Shown: positions 1-5,436 of the stretch, in pieces
Layout: every line of letters begins with the position of its first letter
Position numbering within the stretch: position 1 is the first letter of the stretch
Assembly (NCBI GenBank): GCA_027347805.1
Contig: DAIEQP010000079.1
Coordinates: 1-5,436 of the forward strand
Length of the DNA: 5,436 bases
Source of the DNA: Ignavibacteria bacterium
GTDB lineage: Bacteria; Bacteroidota; Ignavibacteria; Ignavibacteriales; Melioribacteraceae
Reading direction: 5' to 3'
The notes under the pieces: model-generated
The model's input: the letters and a program-made list of their open reading frames with translations, nothing else
The model's database searches: none
Told to the model about the DNA's origin: nothing
Made by a program: the position numbers and the translations under genes

Positions 1-1100
1 ACTGGTTTTGAATCTGTTGCACCAGTTGGTCCTAAAATTCCAGTAACAGCAATTCCAAGATCAATTCCACTTATTGCTTTAACGCCTTCAGCCATTTGTC
101 TAACTACTTCAACACTTACAGCACCAAATTTCTGAATCGTATCTTCATCAACATGAAGAATTTCAACTTTAGCAGCATTGCTATAAGTAATTACACCTCT
201 TTCAAAAAATGCACTGCTGCCACTAACATTTGTCAATCGGTTAGCAATCAAACCTCCGGTGCAGGATTCGGCCGTTGCCAATTTTAATCCTCTATCAATT
301 AAAAGACGGGCAACAACTTCTTCAAGAATTTCATTTTCTTTTCCATATATATATCGGCCAGCCAGCATTCTAATTTTTTGTTCTATTTCATCAAGTTTAT
401 TTGTTGCTTCATCCTGATTTATTCCTTCAACAGTCAATCGCATTTTTACACCAAATTGGTTGGGTAAAAAAGCCAATTTATTTCCGTTTAAAAGTTTTTC
501 AAGATTACCCAATTTATCAAAAAGCATTGACTCGCCTATACCAGTTGTAAGGAGAGTTTTACGAACAATAAACTTTTCTTTTTTAACTTTTTCAACCAAT
601 CGTGGTAATACAAATCCATCAATCATCCCTTTCATTTCAAATGGAACACCAGGCATAACGATAAATATTTTGTCATCTTTCTCAATCCAAATTCCAGGTG
701 CAGTTCCCCTTTTATTTCTTATTGGCTCTGCTATTTTTGGCACAAGTGCCTGATCCTCATTTGTTTTTGTTAATGCTCTATTTCTCTTTTCAAAAAACGA
801 TTTAACATCTTCCAGAACTTCCTGATCAACAATCAATTCAGTTTTGAAAAAGTCCACAACACATTTACGTGTAACATCATCATGAGTTGGACCCAAACCT
901 CCAGTAACAATAATTAAATCATTAGCATCGTATGCTCTTTGAAATTCCATAATAATCTGCTTGATATCATCACCAACTACACTTGTGGAGTTAACCTCAA
1001 TCTGAATATTCGAAAGCTGTTCTCCAATCCATGCAGCATTAGTGTTAACAATTTGTCCGATCAATAATTCGTCCCCAACCGAAATAATATGTGCTTTCAT
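1..1100 (-). CDS. cinA: CinA-family protein: nicotinamide-nucleotide amidohydrolase / competence-damage protein, 3' end missing
   Basis: The start codon is at 1100 and 366 codons are open to the left edge, so this is a partial gene. CinA proteins are usually about 410-420 residues, so roughly 50 are missing. The N-terminal domain is the molybdopterin-binding-like (COG1058) fold, seen as SVGDELLIGQIVNTN at residues 7-21 and TGGLGPTHDD at 66-75. The C-terminal domain is the PncC-type NMN amidohydrolase, with the ESCTGG motif at 278-283; Ser279 is the expected catalytic serine. A second conserved loop, reading TGILGPTGATDSKP, lies just before the window edge. In this family the enzyme deamidates nicotinamide mononucleotide to nicotinate mononucleotide, recycling pyridine nucleotides in the cytoplasm, and the N-terminal domain can have ADP-ribose pyrophosphatase activity. 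The start gives the canonical MKAHIISVGDELL opening, and GGTGAT at 1108-1113 is a reasonable ribosome binding site. It is the last visible gene of the purC operon, 14 nt after pgpA. The competence role is historical and not implied here. Confidence 0.96.
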   Translation of the reverse strand, partial: MKAHIISVGDELLIGQIVNTNAAWIGEQLSNIQIEVNSTSVVGDDIKQIIMEFQRAYDANDLIIVTGGLGPTHDDVTRKCVVDFFKTELIVDQEVLEDVKSFFEKRNRALTKTNEDQALVPKIAEPIRNKRGTAPGIWIEKDDKIFIVMPGVPFEMKGMIDGFVLPRLVEKVKKEKFIVRKTLLTTGIGESMLFDKLGNLEKLLNGNKLAFLPNQFGVKMRLTVEGINQDEATNKLDEIEQKIRMLAGRYIYGKENEILEEVVARLLIDRGLKLATAESCTGGLIANRLTNVSGSSAFFERGVITYSNAAKVEILHVDEDTIQKFGAVSVEVVRQMAEGVKAISGIDLGIAVTGILGPTGATDSKP

Positions 1101-1114
1101 TTTTTACATCACCA

Positions 1115-1576
1115 TTAGAATAATTTTTGTGTAAAAGAAATTATAAGTTGAAGAAGAATAAATGAATATAATCCTGCAGCAATATCATCAAGCAAAACTC
1201 CCCAACCATTTTTTACAGACTCCAATTTTCTAGCAGGAAAAGGTTTCCAAATATCGAATGCACGAAAAAGGAAAAAACCAATCAGAATCCACCATATTTT
1301 TTTGGGGGCAAATAAAAGAGTAATCCACATGCCAATAACTTCATCATTTGTATATTCTTTAGGATCTTCACCATAGATTGCTTCAAATTTTCGGGCAATG
1401 GGAATACCTATCAAAATGAAAAGTGTAATAAAGAAAATCATGATTGATGGATTTTCAAAACCAGGAATCAGATAAATAACTATTCCGACCAGACTTCCAA
1501 ATGTTCCGCTAGCTTTTGCAGCATAACCGGAATAAAATCCTGAGCCGATTAACTTTTCGAAGAAATTAATTTTCAT
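1115..1576 (-). CDS. pgpA: Phosphatidylglycerophosphatase A
   Basis: This 153-residue protein is full length for PgpA. The enzyme removes the phosphate from phosphatidylglycerophosphate to give phosphatidylglycerol at the cytoplasmic membrane. Visible family motifs are SGTFGSL at residues 23-29, the acidic DPKEYTNDEVIG stretch at 71-82 (Asp78, Glu79), FRAFDIWKPFPAR at 104-116, and GWGVLLDDIAAG at 124-135 with the Asp130-Asp131 pair expected to bind the metal. Hydrophobic segments lie near 30-40, 46-62, 83-104 and 133-148, consistent with an integral membrane protein. Its start lies inside the end of pgsA (11-nt overlap), with only an A/T-rich stretch upstream and no Shine-Dalgarno site, which suggests translation coupled to pgsA. 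PgsA makes its substrate, so the pair forms a two-step phosphatidylglycerol module. The assignment rests on motifs and context and is strong. Confidence 0.95.
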   Translation of the reverse strand: MKINFFEKLIGSGFYSGYAAKASGTFGSLVGIVIYLIPGFENPSIMIFFITLFILIGIPIARKFEAIYGEDPKEYTNDEVIGMWITLLFAPKKIWWILIGFFLFRAFDIWKPFPARKLESVKNGWGVLLDDIAAGLYSFILLQLIISFTQKLF

Positions 1577-2162
1577 TTTTAAATAATTTTTTAATCAAGA
1601 ATCGATTGCTGATTAGGTATGTAATTCCGGTAAATGCTGTGAATAACGTTACAGCGAGCATTATATAAAATACAAGATTCGGATTAAGCAGAATATCAAA
1701 CAGCCATTTATAGTCAACACTAAATTTTTGATGTGTTCTTAATGTATATACAATTAGTAAATAATATAGAAAAGCCATTTGAATGAATGTTTTCCATTGA
1801 GCAGATCTACTAGTGGAAAATGATACTTTTTTATAATCTGCTAATGCACGTAAAAGAGTAATGAGTGCGTCTCTAAATACAATAATTACAACAAGCCATA
1901 AATTAAGAACTCCAAGCGCTACCAATCCAAAAAATGCAGTCGATGTGAGTATTTTATCGGCAAGCGGATCCATAAACTTTCCCCAATCAGTAATGTAATT
2001 GAATTTTCGCGCAAGCCAACCATCATACCAGTCAGTTAATGCTGCAATCAGAAATACAACTAAAGAAATTTGAACTAAGGTTGCGTCTCCGCTAATAAAT
2101 AAGAAGAGAAAAACTGGAGTAAGAATAATTCTAAGTACAGTTAACTGATTCGGGATAACCAT
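1566..2162 (-). CDS. pgsA: CDP-diacylglycerol--glycerol-3-phosphate 3-phosphatidyltransferase
   Basis: The 198-residue integral membrane protein carries a perfect CDP-alcohol phosphatidyltransferase signature, D-x2-D-G-x2-A-R-x8-G-x3-D-x3-D, with Asp44, Asp47, Gly48, Ala51, Arg52, Gly61, Asp65 and Asp69. The four aspartates bind divalent metal. Several hydrophobic helices flank it (about residues 8-24, 28-43, 74-97, 126-141 and 158-185). The N-terminus IPNQLTVLRIILTPVF is typical of PgsA, the enzyme that joins CDP-diacylglycerol and glycerol-3-phosphate to give phosphatidylglycerophosphate and CMP. Other family members, such as phosphatidylserine or cardiolipin synthases, share the signature, but the N-terminus, the length and the adjacent pgpA favour PgsA. 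Its ATG directly follows the stop of the DUF971 gene and has no Shine-Dalgarno site, so translation is probably coupled. Confidence 0.95.
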   Translation of the reverse strand: MVIPNQLTVLRIILTPVFLFLFISGDATLVQISLVVFLIAALTDWYDGWLARKFNYITDWGKFMDPLADKILTSTAFFGLVALGVLNLWLVVIIVFRDALITLLRALADYKKVSFSTSRSAQWKTFIQMAFLYYLLIVYTLRTHQKFSVDYKWLFDILLNPNLVFYIMLAVTLFTAFTGITYLISNRFLIKKLFKNEN

Positions 2163-2450
2163 TTATTCAGATAATTTAATTAAATAATTATAATCGTATA
2201 TACCTGTGTTATGTTCATCTTTCCAGAAAATTCCAAGTGCGTAATTTCCAACTGGTTTAATACTTGTTATTGACAGTTCCTCTGCAGAATAAATAGGAAT
2301 ATAGGAACTGCTCTGCTTGGATTTTTCTTCATCACATAAAGCACAGGGACAAAACCTTCTTAAGTTTGCTAATTTGATGACAGATTCCGATTTGTCATCC
2401 CAAATAATTTTCAATTTATTTTCATCTACTTTGATACTAACCGGAAGCAT
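2163..2450 (-). CDS. DUF971 protein (gamma-butyrobetaine hydroxylase N-terminal-like domain), stand-alone
   Basis: This 95-residue soluble protein consists of a single DUF971/GBBH-like N-terminal domain. Visible signatures are LRRFCPCALCDEE at residues 30-42 and VGNYALGIFWKDEHNTGIYDYNYL at 67-90, the latter including the conserved G-x-Y and W-x-D-x-H-x-T-G-I-Y pattern. Cys34, Cys36, Cys39 and His80 match the C-x-C-x2-C plus His set that binds structural zinc in the N-terminal domain of gamma-butyrobetaine dioxygenase. The 2-oxoglutarate oxygenase domain itself is absent. In other proteins the domain is fused to Mrp/HCF101-type iron-sulfur carrier ATPases, so a role near Fe-S metabolism is possible but not shown here. 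The start overlaps the purC stop by one base (TAATG), and a GGAG lies 10 nt upstream. The gene abuts pgsA. The biochemical function is unknown. Confidence 0.88.
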   Translation of the reverse strand: MLPVSIKVDENKLKIIWDDKSESVIKLANLRRFCPCALCDEEKSKQSSSYIPIYSAEELSITSIKPVGNYALGIFWKDEHNTGIYDYNYLIKLSE

Positions 2451-3343
2451 TAAAGACTTACTCCGGTAAGTTTAAGCAAAGCTTCTTTATACCTGTTAGA
2501 TGTATTTAAAATAACATCTTCCGGTAGTGTTGGTGCTGGTGGTCTTTTGTTAAAGTTTATTGACAACAAATAATCTCTCAAATATTGTTTATCGAAACTA
2601 TTTTGCCCTTTTCCTTTTTCATATTCATCTAACGGCCAGAATCTTGAAGAATCCGGTGTAAGAAGTTCATCTATTAAAATAATTTCACCATCAAAATAAC
2701 CGAATTCCATTTTTGTATCCGCAATAATAATACCTTTGGTTAATGCATATTCGGAAGCATCTTTATAAATGGAAATTGCTGTTGATTTAACTTTTTCAAA
2801 TGCATCTTTGCCAATAATATTTATCGCTTCAGCTTCGGAAATATTTTCATCGTGTACACCGATATCAGCTTTAGTAGAAGGGGTGAAAATTGGTTCCTCA
2901 AATTTTTGAGATTCTACTAGTCCTTCCGGAAGTTTTATTCCGCAAATCGACCCGTTTTTTTTATAGTCATTCCATCCTGAACCAGTTATATATCCTCTCA
3001 CAATACATTCAATCGGAATTAACTCAGCCTTTTTAACGAGCATCGATCGATTCATCAAGTCTTCTGCATATGGTTTGCAGATTTCAGGATACTCGTTTAC
3101 ATCTCCCGTAACAAGATGATTCTGAATTATGTCTTTTGTCATTTCAAACCAAAAACATGAAATCAGGTTAAGGACTTTACCTTTGTCGGGAATACCTTCA
3201 TTCATAACAACATCAAAAGCTGAAAGACGATCCGTTGTTACAATTAAATAATGATCATCTAATTCATAAATTTCTCGAACCTTTCCCTGTTTATAAGGTT
3301 TGAGATTTTCAAAATTTGTTCTTGTTATCACATTAGAGGGCAT
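2450..3343 (-). CDS. purC: Phosphoribosylaminoimidazole-succinocarboxamide synthase (SAICAR synthetase)
   Basis: PurC joins aspartate to CAIR using ATP to make SAICAR in de novo purine synthesis, in the cytoplasm. At 297 residues the protein is the longer form of the family (about 300, as in yeast Ade1) rather than the roughly 240-residue E. coli type. Motifs in order: GKVREIY at 20-26 in the ATP-binding N-lobe, TTDRLSAFD at 36-44, IECIVRGYITGSGW at 111-124, FTPSTKAD at 153-160 followed by VHDENIS at 163-169, IIIADTKMEFG at 205-215, and DELLTPDSSRFW at 225-236. All key stretches are intact. The start at 3343 is supported by GGAG 7 nt upstream. It is the first gene of the minus-strand operon and has a promoter candidate directly upstream. 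Its companions are lipid and nucleotide-salvage genes rather than other pur genes, so no purine gene cluster is visible here. Confidence 0.98.
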   Translation of the reverse strand: MPSNVITRTNFENLKPYKQGKVREIYELDDHYLIVTTDRLSAFDVVMNEGIPDKGKVLNLISCFWFEMTKDIIQNHLVTGDVNEYPEICKPYAEDLMNRSMLVKKAELIPIECIVRGYITGSGWNDYKKNGSICGIKLPEGLVESQKFEEPIFTPSTKADIGVHDENISEAEAINIIGKDAFEKVKSTAISIYKDASEYALTKGIIIADTKMEFGYFDGEIILIDELLTPDSSRFWPLDEYEKGKGQNSFDKQYLRDYLLSINFNKRPPAPTLPEDVILNTSNRYKEALLKLTGVSL

Positions 3344-3350
3344 TTCAGTT

Positions 3351-3354
3351 CTCC
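3351..3354 (-). promoter_or_regulatory. Ribosome binding site of purC
   Basis: GGAG on the minus strand sits 7 nt before the purC ATG, normal Shine-Dalgarno spacing. It fixes the start at 3343. It is the clearest ribosome binding site in the operon; pgsA and pgpA lack one. Confidence 0.7.
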
Positions 3355-3364
3355 ATTTTGAATT

Positions 3365-3396
3365 GAAATATAAAGAGAGGATAAACTTGTTACAAA
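3365..3396 (-). promoter_or_regulatory. Bacteroidota-type promoter candidate for the purC operon
   Basis: On the minus strand, TTTG (3393-3396) is followed after 20 nt by TATATTTC (3365-3372). The Bacteroidota primary promoter consensus is TTTG, about 19-21 nt, then TAnnTTTG, so the upstream box is exact and the downstream box matches at five of its six fixed positions. Transcription would begin around 3355-3360, giving a leader of only about 15 nt that ends at the purC ribosome binding site. No attenuator or riboswitch fits in so short a leader. It is a pattern match in AT-rich sequence, hence moderate confidence. Confidence 0.5.
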
Positions 3397-3441
3397 TGCA
3401 GAATTATTTTCTTTTCTATTTTATGAATTTATTCTGATAAA

Positions 3442-3852
3442 TTAAACTGCTTTCCTTTCGCTGCAAATTTCGCAGTTGCAGTATTCATAAATTTCTTCAT
3501 AATCGTAATCTATTGTAAGTTCCTCTCCTGCCATTATATCCCTTTCAGCATAAAGGACAAGAGTAGAATCATCATAATCGTCTACATAACAATTCGGGGT
3601 GCAATAATGATTCAGATGTTTAATTAAAGCAGTATCTGCAGCATCAATATAATTGTCGCCATTCCAAAAAATATAAACATTGTTTTCTTCTTCTTCTCTT
3701 CTAACACATTCAGTTTCATCAATTACTTCCCCTTCAATCTTACAAATAACCGAATCTGCAGGAATATTGGTAGTTGTGAAGATACCTCTGCCGTGAATTG
3801 AAGATTCTTTAACTACAAGAAAGTTTTCGAATAATGTTTTAAGATTGCTCAT
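3442..3852 (-). CDS. Small stand-alone SET-domain protein, putative protein-lysine N-methyltransferase
   Basis: This 136-residue soluble protein is almost entirely a SET domain. Motifs in order: IHGRGIFTT at residues 19-27 (the N-terminal HGxG of the SAM site), YIDAADTALIKHLNHYCTPN at 68-87 including the N-H-x-C core (Asn81, His82, Cys84), and GEELTIDYDY at 109-118 with the catalytic-region Tyr116. The C-terminus carries Cys125, Cys127 and Cys130. Together with Cys84 these could form a post-SET-like zinc site, although the spacing is C-x-C-x2-C rather than the usual C-x-C-x4-C. SET enzymes transfer methyl groups from S-adenosylmethionine to lysines of proteins; the substrate here is unknown. 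The gene lies just after the hairpin that ends tRNA-Phe and 98 bp before purC, so it is probably a single-gene unit or fed by read-through. No strong Shine-Dalgarno site is seen. Confidence 0.88.
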   Translation of the reverse strand: MSNLKTLFENFLVVKESSIHGRGIFTTTNIPADSVICKIEGEVIDETECVRREEEENNVYIFWNGDNYIDAADTALIKHLNHYCTPNCYVDDYDDSTLVLYAERDIMAGEELTIDYDYEEIYEYCNCEICSERKAV

Positions 3853-3880
3853 TATTTGTACCTAAAATTATTTAAAACAT

Positions 3881-3905
3881 TGAAGGGATGATTATCATCC
3901 CTTCA
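3881..3905 (-). terminator. Hairpin, probable intrinsic terminator of tRNA-Phe
   Basis: A perfect 11-bp inverted repeat (TGAAGGGATGA and its complement) surrounds a 3-nt loop. It begins 7 nt after the tRNA 3' end. On the minus strand it is followed by ATGTTTTAAATAATTTT, a T-rich but interrupted tail, so termination may be incomplete. On the plus strand the following sequence is G-rich, so it does not serve that strand. It lies between tRNA-Phe and the SET gene, only 28 nt before the SET start codon. Confidence 0.68.
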
Positions 3906-3912
3906 GTTTGGG

Positions 3913-3985
3913 TGGGCAGAGACGGAATTGAACCGCCGACACAAGGATTTTCAGTCCTTTGCTCTACCGACTGAGCTATCTGCCC
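3913..3985 (-). tRNA. tRNA-Phe (anticodon GAA)
   Basis: The 73-nt cloverleaf is complete: 7-bp acceptor stem GGGCAGA/TCTGCCC, D-stem GCTC/GAGC, anticodon stem AAGGA/TCCTT with loop CTGAAAA (anticodon GAA at 3950-3952), a 5-nt variable loop, and a T-stem GGCGG/CCGTC with one G-T wobble and loop TTCAATT. The discriminator base is A. The sequence after it is CCC, so the terminal CCA is not encoded and must be added enzymatically. It decodes UUC and UUU. It has its own upstream promoter candidate and a hairpin terminator, so it appears to be a single-tRNA transcription unit. Confidence 0.98.
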
Positions 3986-3999
3986 AAAATTGGTGCCGA

Positions 4000-4030
4000 C
4001 AAAAATAAATATTTTCAGTTAATCAGCAAA
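4000..4030 (-). promoter_or_regulatory. Bacteroidota-type promoter candidate for tRNA-Phe
   Basis: On the minus strand, TTTG (4027-4030) is followed after 19 nt by TATTTTTG (4000-4007). Both boxes match the Bacteroidota consensus TTTG / TAnnTTTG exactly, at the expected spacing. The box ends 14 nt before the tRNA 5' end, which leaves room for a start site and a short 5' leader removed by RNase P. It is the best promoter match in the window and part of the argument for the organism's phylum. Confidence 0.62.
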
Positions 4031-4054
4031 AGATTTATGAAGAAAAATTTAGTT

Positions 4055-4081
4055 TTTGGAAAAATTTTTTATTTAGATTTG
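4055..4081 (+). promoter_or_regulatory. Promoter candidate for the permease gene
   Basis: TAGATTTG (4074-4081) matches the Bacteroidota -7 box TAnnTTTG exactly and lies 30 nt before the permease start codon. The nearest TTTG (4055-4058) is only 15 nt upstream, shorter than the usual 19-21 nt, so the upstream box is doubtful. A/T tracts centred near 4046, 4055 and 4065 precede it and may bend the DNA. Together with the tRNA-Phe promoter candidate it makes this 126-bp gap divergent. Confidence 0.42.
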
Positions 4082-4102
4082 CGCCGGTATTTAGAACAAT
4101 GT

Positions 4103-4107
4103 AGGAG
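4103..4107 (+). promoter_or_regulatory. Ribosome binding site of the permease gene
   Basis: AGGAG is separated from the ATG at 4112 by 4 nt, slightly close but usable. It decides the start: the next in-frame ATG, at 4199, has no such site, so the hydrophobic N-terminal segment encoded before it is probably real. Confidence 0.7.
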
Positions 4108-4111
4108 TTAA

Positions 4112-5436
4112 ATGGAATCCTTCCTGTACGTCACCACCAATATCCTTCTAGTGGCAGGATTTGCGTACCTCATTAGAAAAAAGAACTTTCTTTCTTACAT
4201 GCATAACGGTAAATGGATGCTTACCTGGTTAGCCGTTGGAATTATAACATTGATGGATGAACTCACTTCCATTTATTATGCTCCATTTGAAGCTTTTCGT
4301 TTTATTGGTATCAAAGCAATTTTTTATATTTCTTTAACTTCTATTCTTATTCGATTTCTATCGACAAGAATGGTAGAGATTGGTGAGATACTTGAAAAGA
4401 ATAATATTCGCGGAGGTGGTGTTTATTCTTTCTCCTATCTTGTTCTAGGCCCAACTTTTTCTTTTGTTGCTATTTCTTCAATACTTGTAGATTATATTCT
4501 TACAGCAACAATTTCTACTGTCAGTGCCGTTGAAAACGGAACCTACTTTTTAGGAATGAGTGAAATTGTAAAATTCTTTCTGAAATTTGGTGTAATTGGA
4601 TTTATAACGGTACTGAATATTATTGGCGTAAAAGAAAACGCGAAGTTCACATTTTTGATTTTTGTTTTTGCTGCTTTTGTTTTAGTCAATTTGATTGTCG
4701 GCGGTGCTATACACTTGGATGGAAATTCAGTACAGATTCTCGGGAAAAGTTTCACTGAATTTTCTGGTGATTTTACACACTTCAATCCATTCTTTGCTTA
4801 CAGGAATCTAATTATTGGAATTGGCAGTTGTATTCTTGCCTACTCCGGAATTGAATCGGTTCTACAGACTGCTTCACTTGTAAAGGATTGGCATTCAATA
4901 AGAAAAGCTTATCTGTTTTTAGCAGTTACTGTTGGAATTGTTACTCCAGTGATTGCACTTTTTGCATTGTCTTCCGGAATTAATCTTTCTAACCATGAAA
5001 CCGATTTAATTCCAACTTTTGCAACTCTTGTTAATGGAAAAGTTTTTGGGATTATTGTAGGTATTCTTGCAAGTATAACATTGATAATGGCTGTCAATAC
5101 AGCTATGGTAGCCTCGGCTGAACTAATAGAAAAAGTTGCCGAGAAATATAATTTTCAATGGTTGATCCAGGTAAATAAAAATCAATCTCTTTATCGAATC
5201 CATTTTATAAATGCAATATTCTACAGTATAATTTTAATTATTACTAGCGGCAGCCAGGCCATACTTGCAGAAATGTATGCTGTTGGACTTGTAGCAAGTT
5301 TTACAATTAATACCGGATCATTAATCAAGTATCGCTATTCAAAGGGTACTAAGGAAATTACTTATCACACTTCAAGATTGGGAACTGTAATTTTATTTCT
5401 TGTTCTTGCTAGTACTTTAATTTATATAATGATTGC
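4112..5436 (+). CDS. APC-superfamily amino acid permease, 3' end missing
   Basis: An open frame of 441 codons runs from the ATG at 4112 to the right edge with no stop, so the gene is partial. The protein is strongly hydrophobic with about ten or more membrane helices visible. Family-like stretches are GIITLMDELTSIYYAPFEA at residues 43-61 (unwound TM1 region, compare the SDALSSVAYATEE type), IRGGGVYSFSYLVLGP at 99-114 followed by SSILVDYILTATIS at 122-135 (TM2-TM3 of APC permeases), and AYSGIESVLQTASLVKDW at 243-260 (TM6 region). Such proteins import amino acids or related solutes by cation symport or exchange across the inner membrane; the substrate cannot be read from the sequence. A hydrophobic segment at about residues 4-21 precedes the usual first helix. 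It is divergent from tRNA-Phe and has its own promoter candidate. No substrate-specific neighbours are visible. Confidence 0.85.
   Translation, partial: MESFLYVTTNILLVAGFAYLIRKKNFLSYMHNGKWMLTWLAVGIITLMDELTSIYYAPFEAFRFIGIKAIFYISLTSILIRFLSTRMVEIGEILEKNNIRGGGVYSFSYLVLGPTFSFVAISSILVDYILTATISTVSAVENGTYFLGMSEIVKFFLKFGVIGFITVLNIIGVKENAKFTFLIFVFAAFVLVNLIVGGAIHLDGNSVQILGKSFTEFSGDFTHFNPFFAYRNLIIGIGSCILAYSGIESVLQTASLVKDWHSIRKAYLFLAVTVGIVTPVIALFALSSGINLSNHETDLIPTFATLVNGKVFGIIVGILASITLIMAVNTAMVASAELIEKVAEKYNFQWLIQVNKNQSLYRIHFINAIFYSIILIITSGSQAILAEMYAVGLVASFTINTGSLIKYRYSKGTKEITYHTSRLGTVILFLVLASTLIYIMI

Noticed and set aside
96..287. Plus-strand open frame of 63 codons
   Set aside because: It lies wholly within cinA on the opposite strand, has no ribosome binding site and resembles no protein family.
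460..753. Plus-strand open frame of 97 codons
   Set aside because: It is antisense to the well-supported cinA reading frame; its Ser/Pro/Ile-rich product is typical of a shadow frame.
3403..3436. Inverted repeat AGAAT/ATTCT between the SET gene and purC as a possible terminator
   Set aside because: The stem is only about 5-6 bp, A/T-rich, with a loop of more than 20 nt and no T-tract after it, so it is not a convincing terminator.
3863..3870. TAATTTTA on the minus strand, close to a -7 box for the SET gene
   Set aside because: It misses the final G of TAnnTTTG, has no TTTG at 19-21 nt upstream (that position lies in the terminator hairpin) and would give an almost leaderless transcript.
4543..4785. 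Minus-strand open frame of 80 codons
   Set aside because: It is antisense to the permease gene. The Lys/Thr/Pro-rich translation reflects the complement of hydrophobic codons.
4909..5097. Minus-strand open frame of 62 codons
   Set aside because: It is also antisense to the permease core and has no start signal or recognisable motif.

Overview
The window is AT-rich bacterial chromosome carrying core housekeeping genes. The best taxonomic guess is the Bacteroidota/Chlorobiota/Ignavibacteria group, at moderate confidence. The reasons are three stretches resembling the Bacteroidota promoter pattern (TTTG about 20 nt upstream of TAnnTTTG), sparse Shine-Dalgarno sites inside the operon, and low GC. 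No mobile element, CRISPR array or phage gene is visible.

Left part (1-3396, minus strand): a tightly packed operon read right to left: purC, a DUF971 zinc-site protein, pgsA, pgpA and cinA. The junctions are a 1-nt overlap (purC/DUF971), direct abutment (DUF971/pgsA), an 11-nt overlap (pgsA/pgpA) and a 14-nt gap (pgpA/cinA). PgsA and PgpA are consecutive enzymes that make phosphatidylglycerol from CDP-diacylglycerol. PurC works in purine synthesis and CinA in pyridine-nucleotide salvage. The DUF971 protein has no settled function. cinA runs off the left edge and lacks roughly its last 50 codons. A promoter candidate and a good Shine-Dalgarno site precede purC.

Middle (3442-4030, minus strand): tRNA-Phe(GAA) with its own promoter candidate, then a perfect 11-bp hairpin that is probably its terminator, then a small stand-alone SET-domain protein (putative protein-lysine methyltransferase) with a C-terminal cysteine cluster resembling a post-SET zinc site.

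Right part (4055-5436, plus strand): a divergent, incomplete APC-superfamily amino acid permease that runs off the right edge. It has its own -7-like box, an AGGAG ribosome binding site and an apparent extra N-terminal membrane helix. The 126-bp gap between tRNA-Phe and the permease holds back-to-back promoter candidates and phased A/T tracts.

This is mostly an ordinary core region. No clearly new system was found. The items most worth a second look are the SET protein, the DUF971 protein and the permease's N-terminus.
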